From: Stenotrophomonas sp. 364
GTDB lineage: Bacteria > Pseudomonadota > Gammaproteobacteria > Xanthomonadales > Xanthomonadaceae
Reading direction: 5' to 3'
NCBI RefSeq assembly: GCF_009832905.1
Contig: NZ_CP047135.1
Location: 1,652,001 to 1,716,000, forward strand
DNA length: 64,000 nt
Under the pieces are notes generated by a model. The model was not told where the DNA came from and did no database searches. It was given only the letters and a program-made list of their open reading frames with translations. Positions 47,952 through 57,531 of this stretch are shown piece by piece. Position numbers and translations under genes: made by a program. Every line of letters starts with the position of its first letter. Position 1 is the stretch's first letter.

Positions 47952-48683
47952 ATGGTGCGGCGGCTGCTGGAAATCGCCTCCAATTCGGTAGCCTCCGCGT
48001 TGGCCGCGCAGGCCGGCGGGGCCGATCGCATCGAGTTGTTCGACAACCTCGCCGAGGGCGGCACCACGCCGTCGTACGGCAGCATCGCCGTGGCCCGCGA
48101 GCGCCTGCGCATTCCGTTGTTCGTATTGATCCGCGCGCGCCCTGGTGACTTCCACTACGGGGCGCTCGAGGCGGAAATCATGCTGCGCGATATCGCCCAC
48201 TGCCGGCAGCTGGGCTGCGATGGCGTGGTGATCGGCGCGCTGGACGCCGACGGCAACGTGGATACGGTGCTGTGCCAGATGCTGGTGTCGGCTGCCGGGC
48301 CGCTGCAGGTGACGTTCCATCGCGCCTTCGATGCCGCGCGCGACCTGCCGGCCGCGTTGGAACAGGTGATCGCCCTGGGCTGCCAGCGGGTGCTGACCTC
48401 GGGTGGCCAGGCCAGCGCGGAAGCGGGCGCGGACACATTGGCCGCGCTGGTGGCGCAGTCGAACGCACGCATCAGCGTGATGGCCGGCGCAGGGCTCAAC
48501 GCACGCAACATCGCCGCGGTGGCCGCACGCACGGGGTGCGTCGAACTGCACGCGTCGGCCAAGGCCGCGCAACGTTCGGCGATGCGCCACCACAACCCGG
48601 CCCTGGTGGGTCTGTCGCCGGATTGGACCGTTACCGAAGCCGGCGAAGTCGCCGCGTTGCGCGCCGCGCTGGATGCGATCTGA
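47952..48683 (+). CDS. cutC: CutC family protein
   Basis: A 243-residue TIM-barrel with the CutC signatures EIASNSVASALAAQAGGADRIELFDNL, TPSYG, FVLIRARPGDFHY and VTFHRAFDAARD. The family was named for copper homeostasis, but a direct copper role is doubtful and CutC genes often sit in glycan utilisation loci, as here. It starts 2 bases after the glycosylasparaginase stop, so the two are co-transcribed. Confidence 0.9.
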   Translation: MVRRLLEIASNSVASALAAQAGGADRIELFDNLAEGGTTPSYGSIAVARERLRIPLFVLIRARPGDFHYGALEAEIMLRDIAHCRQLGCDGVVIGALDADGNVDTVLCQMLVSAAGPLQVTFHRAFDAARDLPAALEQVIALGCQRVLTSGGQASAEAGADTLAALVAQSNARISVMAGAGLNARNIAAVAARTGCVELHASAKAAQRSAMRHHNPALVGLSPDWTVTEAGEVAALRAALDAI

Positions 48684-48696
48684 CGAAGTGACGGGT

Positions 48697-48718
48697 GCAG
48701 CCACCCATGGGTGGCTGC
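48697..48718. repeat. 22-base perfect palindrome (REP-like) after cutC
   Basis: GCAGCCACCC/GGGTGGCTGC around a central AT is a perfect inverted repeat between convergent cutC and the TonB receptor gene. Its GTGCAGCCACC head resembles the REP family seen elsewhere in the window. It could help end the cutC message. Confidence 0.7.
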
Positions 48719-48767
48719 TCGGTAAACGTGCCCGCCGCGGGACGGAGTCGGCACTGTGCGCCACCAC

Positions 48768-48804
48768 AAAAAACGGCAGCCACCTGTACCAGCGCGGCTG
48801 CCGT
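48768..48804 (-). terminator. Intrinsic terminator of the TonB-dependent receptor gene
   Basis: On the minus strand a 9-bp stem (ACGGCAGCC with GGCTGCCGT) with a 14-base loop is followed by six T residues. It lies 42 bases past the receptor stop. Confidence 0.88.
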
Positions 48805-48845
48805 GGAGGACCGTTGCCCCGCCCGGAGGCGGGGGCGGGTGACGC

Positions 48846-51800
48846 CTAGAACTTGTAGTTCACGCCGAAGTACAACTGGCGACCGGTGTAGGTGTTGGAG
48901 ATCAGGCGCGCGGTGGTGTCGTTGCCCAGGTTGATGCGCTGCTCGGACTTGGTGGCATTGAGCACCGAAGCGGTGAAGGTCAGCGCATCGGTGAAGTTGT
49001 AGGCCACGTTGAGATCAAGCTGGTCGTAGGGTTCGAAGTACTGACTCATGCCGTTGACCGGACCGCCCACCACTTCGCCGCGCCGGTTGTAGGAGGCGCG
49101 TGCCAGGAACGTCTCGTTCTCGTAGAACACGGTGATATTGGCCTGGTTCTTGGCGCTGCCCACCAGCGGCGACTCGCCGATGTTCTCGCCGTCCAGCACG
49201 ATGGCGGCCAGGTTGGTGTCGTTGTAGGTGTAGTTGGCCTGGATGCCGAAGCCCCTGTCGAAGGTGTACTGGCCATACAGTTCCACGCCCTGCGAGACGC
49301 CGTCGCGGCCATTGGCCTGCGTTTCGTACTTCTGCACGGTGACCGTTTCGCCGCCCACGGTCATCTGCTGGTCGCGGATCACCGGCACGGTGAAGTTGTC
49401 GACGTTCTTGCGGAACAGACCGATGCCAGCCACCGCGCCGGGCTTGAAGTACCACTCCAGGCCGATGTCGACCTGGGTGGCCTCGAACGGTTCCAGGTTC
49501 TTGTTGCTGCCATGGCCGTACCAGCCGGGGGTGTCGGTGCCGCCGGCCACGCGGCGGTCGTTGCTGTACTCCTCGCTGATGTAGTTCAGCGCACCCGGTG
49601 CGGCGATGCTGGTGTAGCTGGGGCGGGCGATCACCTTGGAGGCCGCGCCACGCAGCACCAGGTTGTCGGTGATGTCCCAGGCGATGTTGAAGCTCGGCAG
49701 GATGTCGGTGTAGGTCTTCTCCAGCGAGGTGAACGCGTAGGTCTTCTCGCGCGCCAGGCCATCGGGCAGGCGCACGAAACCGCTCTGGCACACATACCCG
49801 GTATTGGAGCCGATCAGCGCACCAGCCGCCGGGTCATTGCAGTCCATCGGCGCGCCGGCTGCGTTGTCCTGGAAGTAGTCGTTGAACTTTTCCACCGAAT
49901 CGCTGGATTCTGCGAACTGCTTGGTCCTGACCACGCGCACGCCGACGTTGCCGCGCACGCGCTCGGTGCGGAAGTTGGCCTGGAAGTAACCGGCAAAGAC
50001 CTTCTCGTTGACGTTGTAGACGAAGTCGTCTTCCTTGCGGCTGTATGAGCCGCCGTACTTGTCGTTGAGGTAATCGATGTATGCCGGGTAGTTGATCCCC
50101 GGGAACACGTTGGCATTGAAGCCGCCGGTGATGTTGCTGATCGGGTTGGACAGGAAGAAGCCCGGCTGGGCGACACCGGCGGTGGCATCGCAGCCGGCCT
50201 GGTACCGGTTGTTGTCGTAGTCGGCCGGGTCCTTGCCCTGGCACACCCAGTAGGTGTTGCCGGTGTTGCGGTGCACGTCGCCATCGCGGTACTTGGCGCC
50301 GAACTGGATGGAGTCCAGCCAGCCGCTTTCAAACAGCTTGGTCACATCGGCCTGGAAGTAGCTCTGCTTGACCTCGGTCTGCATCCACGACGAACCGGTG
50401 GACCCGGTATCGATCTCGGCCACGCCGTTCATCAGCTGCTGCTGCAGGTCCGGCGAGAAGGTCACCGACGGAGTGCCACTGACATCCCACGCGGTGTACT
50501 GGTTGCCGGACTGCCACACGCCATCCACCTGGCGGCGCGGCTTGGCCGACATGCCGAAGTTCATCGACGGGCCGCCTTCGGACCAGGTGCGACCGCCGGT
50601 GAAGGAGGCCTTCCACAGCGGGCTGATGTCCCACTCAACGCTGAGGTCGGCGGTCTGCGAGAGTGCTTTTTCCTTGCTGTAGGTACCGGTCAGCTGCGGG
50701 GTGGGGATGGTGCAGTCATCCGGGCCCCAGCCACCCGGCGGCAGGCCGGCGGCCGCGGCCTGCTGTTCGCTGCAGTAATAGGTTTTGCCGGCCAGCTTTT
50801 CATACTCGGCACCGGTGACGATGCTGCCGCTGGGATCGAAGGTCAGCCCGTTGAGCAGGCGCCCGCCGGCCCAGTTGCCGTCCCCGTTGAAGCGGGCCAG
50901 GTTCCACTCGGGCACCTTGAGCATGTTCTGGGTGTAGTTGCCTTCCAGCTCGAAGCGGAAGTAGTTCGCGGTCAGGGTGAGGTTGTCGACCGGCTTGAAC
51001 TGGAAGGTGAACTGCCCGCCGGTACGCTGGCGGTCTTCTTCCTTCACCGCGAAGTTCACCGAGGTGGGCATGAAGAACTCGCTGTAGTTGCGCCCGCTCT
51101 GGTCATTGAAGCCCGACTGGCCCCACCAGTAGTGGATGCCGTCCTGCAACTGCGGGGTGCCATACGCATTCACCGCATCGGTGCCGTTGCCGTACCACTG
51201 GTAGTCTTCGGTACTGGCCTGCATGGTGCGGCTGGTGCGCTTCTGCTTGGTTGCGCCGACCAGCACGCCGAAGCGCTCGTCCTGGCTGTGCCAGGAGTAC
51301 AGCGCCGAGGCCTGGGGATCTACGTCGTGGCTGGTGTCCGAGGAGGTGCCTTCCAGGTTCACGTAGCCCGAGTTGGCTTCCATGTCCAGCGGCCGCCGCG
51401 TGTGCAGGATCACCGTGCCGCCGATGCCGCCTTCGTCCAGGCGCGCCTCGGGCGATTTGAACAGCTCGGCGCTGGACAGCATGTTGGCCGGCAGCAGGGT
51501 GTAGTTGAACGAACGGCTGGCTTCGTCGTTGGTCTCCGACGTGGCCACGTAGTTGCCGTTCAACTGGGTCAGGGTCAGGTCCGGATCCAGGCCGCGCACG
51601 CTCACGCTTTTGCCTTCGCCACCGCTGCGCTCGATGATCACGCCCGGCACGCGCTGCAGGGCATCGGCCACGTTTTTGTCGGGGAACTTGCCGACGTCTT
51701 CGGCGGTGATCACTTCGACAACGGCGTTGGCGTCGCGCTTCTGCTGCAGACTCTTTTCGATGGCGTAGCGATAGCCGGTGACGTTCACGCTGTCGAGCGT

Positions 51801-51935
51801 GGTGGCCTCCGGCGACGAAGCGGGGCTGGCCTGCTGTGCGAAGGCACTGGCGGGCACCATCGCGGCGGCGAACAGCGTGGCGGTAATGGCGGCCGACAGC
51901 GTGTCGCGGTTGCGCATGCGGGACATCTTGTTCAT
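48846..51935 (-). CDS. TonB-dependent outer-membrane receptor
   Basis: A 1029-residue protein with a signal peptide (cleavage near AFAQQ). The plug domain (about residues 45-180) has VNVTGYRYAIEKSLQQKRDA, ITAEDVGKFPDKNVADALQRVPGV and SVRGLDPDLTLTQLNG, and a long beta-barrel ends in the aromatic YFGVNYKF. This is the large carbohydrate-locus receptor type of xanthomonads. It should import mannose-rich oligosaccharides across the outer membrane. GGGAGAG lies upstream of ATG 51935. Two operator-like sites lie in its promoter region. Confidence 0.93.
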   Translation of the reverse strand: MNKMSRMRNRDTLSAAITATLFAAAMVPASAFAQQASPASSPEATTLDSVNVTGYRYAIEKSLQQKRDANAVVEVITAEDVGKFPDKNVADALQRVPGVIIERSGGEGKSVSVRGLDPDLTLTQLNGNYVATSETNDEASRSFNYTLLPANMLSSAELFKSPEARLDEGGIGGTVILHTRRPLDMEANSGYVNLEGTSSDTSHDVDPQASALYSWHSQDERFGVLVGATKQKRTSRTMQASTEDYQWYGNGTDAVNAYGTPQLQDGIHYWWGQSGFNDQSGRNYSEFFMPTSVNFAVKEEDRQRTGGQFTFQFKPVDNLTLTANYFRFELEGNYTQNMLKVPEWNLARFNGDGNWAGGRLLNGLTFDPSGSIVTGAEYEKLAGKTYYCSEQQAAAAGLPPGGWGPDDCTIPTPQLTGTYSKEKALSQTADLSVEWDISPLWKASFTGGRTWSEGGPSMNFGMSAKPRRQVDGVWQSGNQYTAWDVSGTPSVTFSPDLQQQLMNGVAEIDTGSTGSSWMQTEVKQSYFQADVTKLFESGWLDSIQFGAKYRDGDVHRNTGNTYWVCQGKDPADYDNNRYQAGCDATAGVAQPGFFLSNPISNITGGFNANVFPGINYPAYIDYLNDKYGGSYSRKEDDFVYNVNEKVFAGYFQANFRTERVRGNVGVRVVRTKQFAESSDSVEKFNDYFQDNAAGAPMDCNDPAAGALIGSNTGYVCQSGFVRLPDGLAREKTYAFTSLEKTYTDILPSFNIAWDITDNLVLRGAASKVIARPSYTSIAAPGALNYISEEYSNDRRVAGGTDTPGWYGHGSNKNLEPFEATQVDIGLEWYFKPGAVAGIGLFRKNVDNFTVPVIRDQQMTVGGETVTVQKYETQANGRDGVSQGVELYGQYTFDRGFGIQANYTYNDTNLAAIVLDGENIGESPLVGSAKNQANITVFYENETFLARASYNRRGEVVGGPVNGMSQYFEPYDQLDLNVAYNFTDALTFTASVLNATKSEQRINLGNDTTARLISNTYTGRQLYFGVNYKF

Positions 51936-51979
51936 TCCACTCTCTCCCTCTCCTGGATTGAAACGGTGGCGATACGTTG

Positions 51980-51993
51980 TTGAATCGATCTAA
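51980..51993. promoter_or_regulatory. LacI-type operator site 1 (receptor-proximal)
   Basis: TTGAATCGATCTAA, a near-palindrome around ATCGAT, 45 bases before the receptor ATG. Two more copies lie 113 and 440 bases away. It is the probable binding site of the LacI-family regulator encoded at 55.1 kb. Confidence 0.7.
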
Positions 51994-52092
51994 TGTTTTG
52001 GGAGAGCTGTTGCCAGCGCTGAGCTCCCGTGCGTCCCGCATGCAGCCTGGTGGGCCCCCACCCACCGCTCCGGCAATCGTGACCGTTTGAAG

Positions 52093-52106
52093 TTGGATCG
52101 ATCTAA
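52093..52106. promoter_or_regulatory. LacI-type operator site 2
   Basis: TTGGATCGATCTAA, differing from site 1 at one base. The 113-base spacing to site 1 would suit DNA looping by a regulator tetramer or two dimers. Confidence 0.7.
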
Positions 52107-52419
52107 ACGATTGGCGGGGAATTTTTAGCACGGGTTCGGCAGGGAAGCATGCTGCTCCGCAATATGGCCAAGGCCGGCAGGGAACCGGGCTAATGAGGTC
52201 GAAGGAGTGAAAACGTTTTCTTGCGCAGGACGGCGGAGGCGGGGCCGTTGGTCGATCCTCCCAACGTAAAAAACCGCTTCTGCTGGAACTGCAGGCGCCG
52301 GTGGAGGCGGGTTCTCGGCGCCAGGCTCTGCAACGACGGCCTTGGCCGCCCTCCTGGACGAAAAAACAGCTCGCCATGTTGCGCCGCAGAATGCATCCGC
52401 CGAAATCTCCGTGCTTTAC

Positions 52420-52433
52420 TTGAATCGATCTAA
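52420..52433. promoter_or_regulatory. LacI-type operator site 3 (GH92-proximal)
   Basis: TTGAATCGATCTAA, identical to site 1, lying 118 bases before the GH92 start. It would place the mannosidase operon under the same regulator as the receptor. Confidence 0.7.
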
Positions 52434-52551
52434 ATTCACGTCAACGTGGATCTGGACAGGTGCCAGCGGGGGAGTGGCTGGCACGCCATGGCGGGCATCC
52501 GCCGTGCCTTTTTCCGTCTGCCGTACCGACATCGACCCACAGGATCCACGC

Positions 52552-55017
52552 ATGCGCCGACTGCCGTCCGTCATCGCCGTTACCCCCTTGCGCCGCCCAC
52601 TGCCGCGCCTGGCTTGCCTGCTCGCGCTGGCCTTTGCGCCGGTACTGCAGGCCGCCGCCCCGGTCGCGCTGGAGCGCGAGGTCAACACCTTCATCGGCAG
52701 CAAGGATGACGGCAACACCTTCCCGGGGGCATCGGCACCGTTCGGCCTGATCCAGGTCAGCCCGATCGGCGAGCACTACGCCGGCTGGCGCTACGACGAC
52801 CCGAAGATCCGCGGGTTCGGCCATTCGTTCCTGTCCGGGGCCGGGTGCTGGGAGCAGGGCGGCCAGGTGTCGGTGCTGCCGGTCACCGGCAGCATCGGCA
52901 AGGGCGGCGACTTCAACACCGACGATGCCAAGAGCTTCGACCACAAGCGCTACGCGTCCCCGTACACCCACGATGGTGAGATCGGCCAGGCCGGCTACTA
53001 CAAGGTGCGCCTGACCGGCTACGGCGGCATCGATGCCGAAGCCACCGCGCGTACCCGTGCCGCCGCCGAGCGCTACACCTTCCCGGTCGACGCCGGCACC
53101 GGCCACGTGCTGGTCAACGTGGGCCAGGCCAACGAGCGCCATTCGGTGATCGGCAGCGTGATCGACGTGGTGGGCGATCGCGTGGTGGAAGGCAAGCTGG
53201 TTACCAAGAGCTTCTGCGGCGGCCACCAGTACACCACCTGGTTCCGTCTCGAGTTCGACCGCCCGTTCAAGGCGTTCGGCACCTGGGGCGAAGAAGGCGG
53301 CCTGGCCGGCGCGCGCCACCGCATGGAGGGCGAACAGAAGCCCAGCGGGGCCTGGTTGAGTTTCGATACCGGCAAGAACCGCACGGTTACCGCGATCAGC
53401 GCCATCTCGCACGTGGACGCAGAAGGCGCGCGCAACAACCTGCGCAGCGAGGGCATGCAGGGCGGCAAGCTGCTCGGCTTCGAGCAGATGCGCAGCCAGT
53501 CGCAGCAGCAGTGGCGCCGCGAGCTGGCCACGACGCGCGTGCAGGGCGGCACCCCTGACGACCGCACCGTGTTCTATTCGGCGCTGTACCACGCGCTGCT
53601 GCAGCCGCTGACCGGCAGCGATGCCGACGGGCGCTACCGTGGCTACGACGACGCGATCCATCGCGCCGACGGCTGGACCTACTACGAGTATTTCTCGCTG
53701 TGGGATACCTATCGCGCACAGAACCAGTGGCTGGCCCTGACCCGCCCGCAGGTGGCGCGCGACATCGGCCGCAGCCTGCTGGCCATCAACGAACAGGGTG
53801 GCTGGCTGCCGCGCTGGGGTTACGCCAATTTTGAAACCAACATCATGACCGGCGACCCGGTCACCCCGTTCCTGGTCGACCTGTGGCGCTTCGGCGCGCT
53901 GGCCGGGCGCGAGGGCGAGGCCTACACCGCGCTGCGTCGCAACGCCTTCGAGCAGCCGCCGCTGAACTCGCGGCATGCCGGCCGGTCGGGCAACCCCGGG
54001 TACGTGGACAACGGCTACGTCGCCTACGACCGCGCGTTCCCCTCCAAGGGCATGGACGTGGACCCGCACCACGGCGGCTCGGCCACGCTGGAATACGCAC
54101 TGGCCGACTGCGCGCTGGCGCAGATGGCCGATGGCCTGGGCCACGCCGACGATGCCAGCACGCTGCGCGCGAGGGGCGGCAACTGGCACAAGTTGTGGGA
54201 CCCGCAGGTGCGCGATGAGGAGACCGGCATGAGCGGCTTCCCGCGTCCGCGCATGGACGACGGCAAGTGGTACGTGCCGTCCGACGGCCTCTACAGCCCG
54301 CGCTCGCACCATGGCTTCCATGAGGGCACCGCGTGGCAGTACCAGTGGCTGGCGCAGCAGGACGTGCCGGGGCTGGTGCAGGCCATGCACGGCCGCGAAC
54401 AGGCCGGCAAGCGCCTGGATGCGTTCTTCGCCTACGACGCGCTGGTGCAGTCGCCGCTGACCGCCGCGCGCAAGGAATGGGTGGTGGGCCCGTACAGCTA
54501 CTACAACCAGTACCGCTACAACCCCAACAACGAACCGGACCTGCATGCGCCGTGGATGTACACGCTGATCGGCCAGCCGTGGAAGACCGCCACCGTGGTA
54601 CGTGCCGCGCAGCAGCTGTTCACCAACGCCCCCAACGGCGTCACCGGCAACGATGACCTGGGCACGATGTCGGCGTGGTACCTGTTCAGCGCGATCGGCC
54701 TGTACCCGGCGGTGCCGGGCAGTGGCCAGTTCCTGCTGCATACCCCGCGCTTCACCCAGGTGGAGGTGGACCTGGGCACCGGCCGCACGCTGACCTTGGC
54801 CGCCGACGGTGCCGATGGGCGCACGCTGCAGTATGTGCAGGGCGTGCGCGTGGACGGCAAAGACCATGCCCCGGTGTGGCTGGACTGGACCCGGCTGCAG
54901 CAGGGCGGTCGCATCGACTTCGCGCTGGCTGCGCAGGCGCCCACCCGTGGCTGGGGCACCCAGGTCGACGCGCTGCCGCGCTCGTTCTGCGCTACCCCGG
55001 GGGCGGTGCTGGAATGA
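52552..55017 (+). CDS. GH92 family alpha-mannosidase
   Basis: An 821-residue exported enzyme with a signal peptide (cleavage near LQAAA). The N-terminal beta domain starts VNTFIGSKDDGNTFPGASAPFG. The (alpha/alpha)6 domain includes EYFSLWDTYRAQNQWL and the C-terminal GNDDLGTMSAWYLFSAIGLYP (about residue 700), where the Asp pair is the catalytic base and the calcium-dependent mechanism is typical. It removes alpha-linked mannose from N-glycans or mannan. ATG 52552 has AGGA upstream; an in-frame extension to 52342 crosses operator 3 and is rejected. Confidence 0.94.
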   Translation: MRRLPSVIAVTPLRRPLPRLACLLALAFAPVLQAAAPVALEREVNTFIGSKDDGNTFPGASAPFGLIQVSPIGEHYAGWRYDDPKIRGFGHSFLSGAGCWEQGGQVSVLPVTGSIGKGGDFNTDDAKSFDHKRYASPYTHDGEIGQAGYYKVRLTGYGGIDAEATARTRAAAERYTFPVDAGTGHVLVNVGQANERHSVIGSVIDVVGDRVVEGKLVTKSFCGGHQYTTWFRLEFDRPFKAFGTWGEEGGLAGARHRMEGEQKPSGAWLSFDTGKNRTVTAISAISHVDAEGARNNLRSEGMQGGKLLGFEQMRSQSQQQWRRELATTRVQGGTPDDRTVFYSALYHALLQPLTGSDADGRYRGYDDAIHRADGWTYYEYFSLWDTYRAQNQWLALTRPQVARDIGRSLLAINEQGGWLPRWGYANFETNIMTGDPVTPFLVDLWRFGALAGREGEAYTALRRNAFEQPPLNSRHAGRSGNPGYVDNGYVAYDRAFPSKGMDVDPHHGGSATLEYALADCALAQMADGLGHADDASTLRARGGNWHKLWDPQVRDEETGMSGFPRPRMDDGKWYVPSDGLYSPRSHHGFHEGTAWQYQWLAQQDVPGLVQAMHGREQAGKRLDAFFAYDALVQSPLTAARKEWVVGPYSYYNQYRYNPNNEPDLHAPWMYTLIGQPWKTATVVRAAQQLFTNAPNGVTGNDDLGTMSAWYLFSAIGLYPAVPGSGQFLLHTPRFTQVEVDLGTGRTLTLAADGADGRTLQYVQGVRVDGKDHAPVWLDWTRLQQGGRIDFALAAQAPTRGWGTQVDALPRSFCATPGAVLE

Positions 55018-55122
55018 AGCGTTGCATCGGCGGCGGTCGCCATCCAGCTGCGTGCAGGGGCGCGGTCCGCTGGCCGATGCGATCGTTTACGCTTGCCGGA
55101 TGACAAGGACCGGGCAGACACC

Positions 55123-56169
55123 ATGAACGACAAGGTCAAACCAGCGGGCAAGGGCACGCGCGCCGTCACCGTGACCGATATCGCCGAAGCCATCGGCGTG
55201 TCGCGGGCGACCGTGTCGCTGGTGCTGCGTGGCAGCCCGTTGGTCAATGTCGACACCCGCGCCAAGGTCGAGGCCGAGCTTCGCCGCCAGCGCTATGTCT
55301 ACAACCGGGGCGCGGCCAACCTGCGCCGCCGCACCTCGTCCAGCGTGGCCCTGGTGATCAACGACCTGTCCAACCCGTTCTTCGCCGAATTCGCCTCCGG
55401 GGTGGACGAGGCCCTGGGTGCGAAGGGTTTCGTGACCCTCCTGGGCAGCACCGGCGAATCGCCGCAGCGGCAGCAGGCGGTGCTGACCACGTTGATGGAA
55501 CACACCCCGGCCGGATTGATCCTGTCGCCGGCCGAAGGCAGCGATGCAGCCGAACTGCGCCAGGTGCTGGGCTTCAACGCCAACGTCCTGCTGTTCAACC
55601 GCGAACCGCCGGGTGCCGACTGGGATTTCCTGACCCTGGACAACCAGCAGGGGGCCTACCTGGCCACCCGCCACCTGATCGAGCGCGGGCACGAGCGCAT
55701 CGCCTTCTTCGGTGGCCATGCCGATTCCAGCTCCTGCCACCAGCGCCGGTTGGGCTACGCGCAGGCACTGGCCGAAGCGGGCAGGGAGCTGCACCCGGAC
55801 TGGCTGATCGAGTCGGCCCCCAGCCGCCTGGAAGCGGCGGCGCGCAGCGAAGAACTGTTCGCGCGCGTGCCGGCACCGACCGCGGCGGTCTGCTACAACG
55901 ACAGCGTTGCACTCGGGCTGATGCTGGGCCTGGCCTCGCGCGGGGTGCGCCCCGGCGTGGACTTCGCCGTCACCGGTTTCGATGATATCTCCGAAGCGGC
56001 GGTGGCCTTGCCGCCGCTGACCACGCTCACCGTGAACCCGCGCGAGCGCGGCCGCCAGGCGGCCGAACTGCTGCTGCAGCGCCTGGACCACCCCGACGCC
56101 GCGCCACAACGCACCGTGGCGCCCGTACAACTGCGCATCCGCGCCAGCAGCGGCCCGGTGGCCGCGTGA
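55123..56169 (+). CDS. LacI family transcriptional regulator of the mannose locus
   Basis: A 348-residue regulator. The HTH TVTDIAEAIGVSRATVSLVLRG is followed by the hinge VYNRGAANLRRR and a periplasmic-binding-like sugar sensor (SSSVALVINDLSNPFFAEFA... FAVTGFDDISEAA). ATG 55123 is chosen over a TTG at 55093. Located between GH92 and the sugar transporter, it likely binds the ATCGAT-centred operators and responds to mannose or a mannose-derived sugar. Confidence 0.9.
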   Translation: MNDKVKPAGKGTRAVTVTDIAEAIGVSRATVSLVLRGSPLVNVDTRAKVEAELRRQRYVYNRGAANLRRRTSSSVALVINDLSNPFFAEFASGVDEALGAKGFVTLLGSTGESPQRQQAVLTTLMEHTPAGLILSPAEGSDAAELRQVLGFNANVLLFNREPPGADWDFLTLDNQQGAYLATRHLIERGHERIAFFGGHADSSSCHQRRLGYAQALAEAGRELHPDWLIESAPSRLEAAARSEELFARVPAPTAAVCYNDSVALGLMLGLASRGVRPGVDFAVTGFDDISEAAVALPPLTTLTVNPRERGRQAAELLLQRLDHPDAAPQRTVAPVQLRIRASSGPVAA

Positions 56170-56213
56170 TGGCGTTTCCCTTTACCTGCCCGCGCAACGA
56201 GGCGCGTACCTGA

Positions 56214-57524
56214 ATGCCCATTTCTCCAACGCCCCGACTGCCTGCCTCGTCTTCGTCCGCGCCCGTGGTCAACACGCGCATGGCCCTGGCCGTGGCCACC
56301 ACGATCTTCTTCATGTGGGGCTTTCTGACCTGCCTCAACGACATCCTGATCCCGCACCTGAAGGCGGTGTTCGAACTGAACTACGCCAAGGCGATGCTGG
56401 TGCAGTTCACCTTCTTCGGCACCTACTTCCTGATGTCGCTGCCGGCCGGGCGGCTGGTGGCGCACCTGGGCTACAAGAAGGGCATCGTGGCCGGCCTGGC
56501 CATCGCGGGCGTCGGCGCACTCGGCTTCTGGCCGGCCGCCGAACTGCGCGTGTATGAAGCCTTCCTGGGCGCACTGTTCGTGCTGGCCACCGGCATCACC
56601 GTGCTGCAGGTGGCGGCCAACCCGTACGTGGCGCTGCTGGGACCGGAACAGACCGCTTCGAGCCGGTTGACCCTGGCCCAAGCGTTGAACTCGCTGGGCA
56701 CGGCGATCGCGCCGATCTTCGGCGGGCTGCTGATCCTCGGCAACACGGTCAAGAGCGCCGATGAGATCGCCGCGCTGCCCTCGGCCGAGCAGATCGCGTA
56801 CCGCGTGCAGGAAGCGCAGTCGGTGCAGGGCCCGTACGTGGGCCTGGCGATCGCGCTGGCGCTGCTGGCCATCTTCGTTTACCTGTTCCGCCTGCCGGCG
56901 CTGACCGAAACCACCGAACAGGCCGACAGCGGCACGCATACCCTGATGGATGCGCTGCGCCACAAGCACGTGTTGTTCGGCGTGCTGGCGATCTTCTTCT
57001 ACGTGGGCGCCGAAGTGTCGATCGGCAGCTTCCTGGTGAACTACCTATCGATGCCGTCCATCGGCGGCTTCACCGAGCAGCAGGCCACCCATTACGTGTC
57101 GGCGTACTGGACGCTGGCGATGATCGGGCGTTTTGCCGGCTCGGCGATCATGACGCGGTTCTCGCCGCGCCTGCTGCTGACCCTGTTTGCGGTCGTCAAC
57201 GTGCTGCTGCTGGCACTGACCATGCTCGGCTCGGGTCACGTGTCGCTGTATTCGGTGGTAGCGGTCGGCCTGTTCAACTCGATCATGTTCCCGACCATCT
57301 TCGCGCTCAGCATCGAGCGCCTGGGACCGCTGACCAACAAGGCGTCCAGCCTGTTGATCATGGCCATCGTGGGCGGCGCCGTGGTGCCGTACCTGCAGGG
57401 CGTCCTGGCCGACCATATCGGGCTGCAGCCGTCCTTCATCCTGCCGCTGGTCTGCTACGGCTACATCATTTTCTATGGCCTGTCGGGTTCGCGCCCGAGC
57501 GCCGCATTCCGCCAGGGAGCCTGA
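56214..57524 (+). CDS. FucP/GluP-type sugar:proton symporter (MFS)
   Basis: A 436-residue, 12-helix major facilitator. The N-terminal FFMWGFLTCLNDILIPHLKAVFELNYAKAMLVQFTFFGTYF and SLPAGRLVAHLGYKKG segments are diagnostic of the FucP/GluP sugar symporter subfamily. In this operon it should carry mannose (or fructose/glucose) released in the periplasm into the cytoplasm. Confidence 0.9.
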   Translation: MPISPTPRLPASSSSAPVVNTRMALAVATTIFFMWGFLTCLNDILIPHLKAVFELNYAKAMLVQFTFFGTYFLMSLPAGRLVAHLGYKKGIVAGLAIAGVGALGFWPAAELRVYEAFLGALFVLATGITVLQVAANPYVALLGPEQTASSRLTLAQALNSLGTAIAPIFGGLLILGNTVKSADEIAALPSAEQIAYRVQEAQSVQGPYVGLAIALALLAIFVYLFRLPALTETTEQADSGTHTLMDALRHKHVLFGVLAIFFYVGAEVSIGSFLVNYLSMPSIGGFTEQQATHYVSAYWTLAMIGRFAGSAIMTRFSPRLLLTLFAVVNVLLLALTMLGSGHVSLYSVVAVGLFNSIMFPTIFALSIERLGPLTNKASSLLIMAIVGGAVVPYLQGVLADHIGLQPSFILPLVCYGYIIFYGLSGSRPSAAFRQGA

Positions 57525-57531
57525 GGCCCGA

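Larger units (their letters stand above)
51936..52551. other. 616-bp divergent regulatory region between receptor and GH92 genes
   Basis: This gene-free region separates divergent operons and holds three near-identical 14-base operator-like sites (TTGAATCGATCTAA type) at 51980, 52093 and 52420. No other gene was found in it. Reading frames crossing it lack coding support. Confidence 0.75.

Noticed and set aside
52441..54867. 808-codon minus-strand open frame opposite the GH92 gene
   Set aside because: It mirrors the GH92 gene in a GC-rich region where antisense frames stay open; its product is low-complexity (His, Gln, Val, Ala rich) with no motif.
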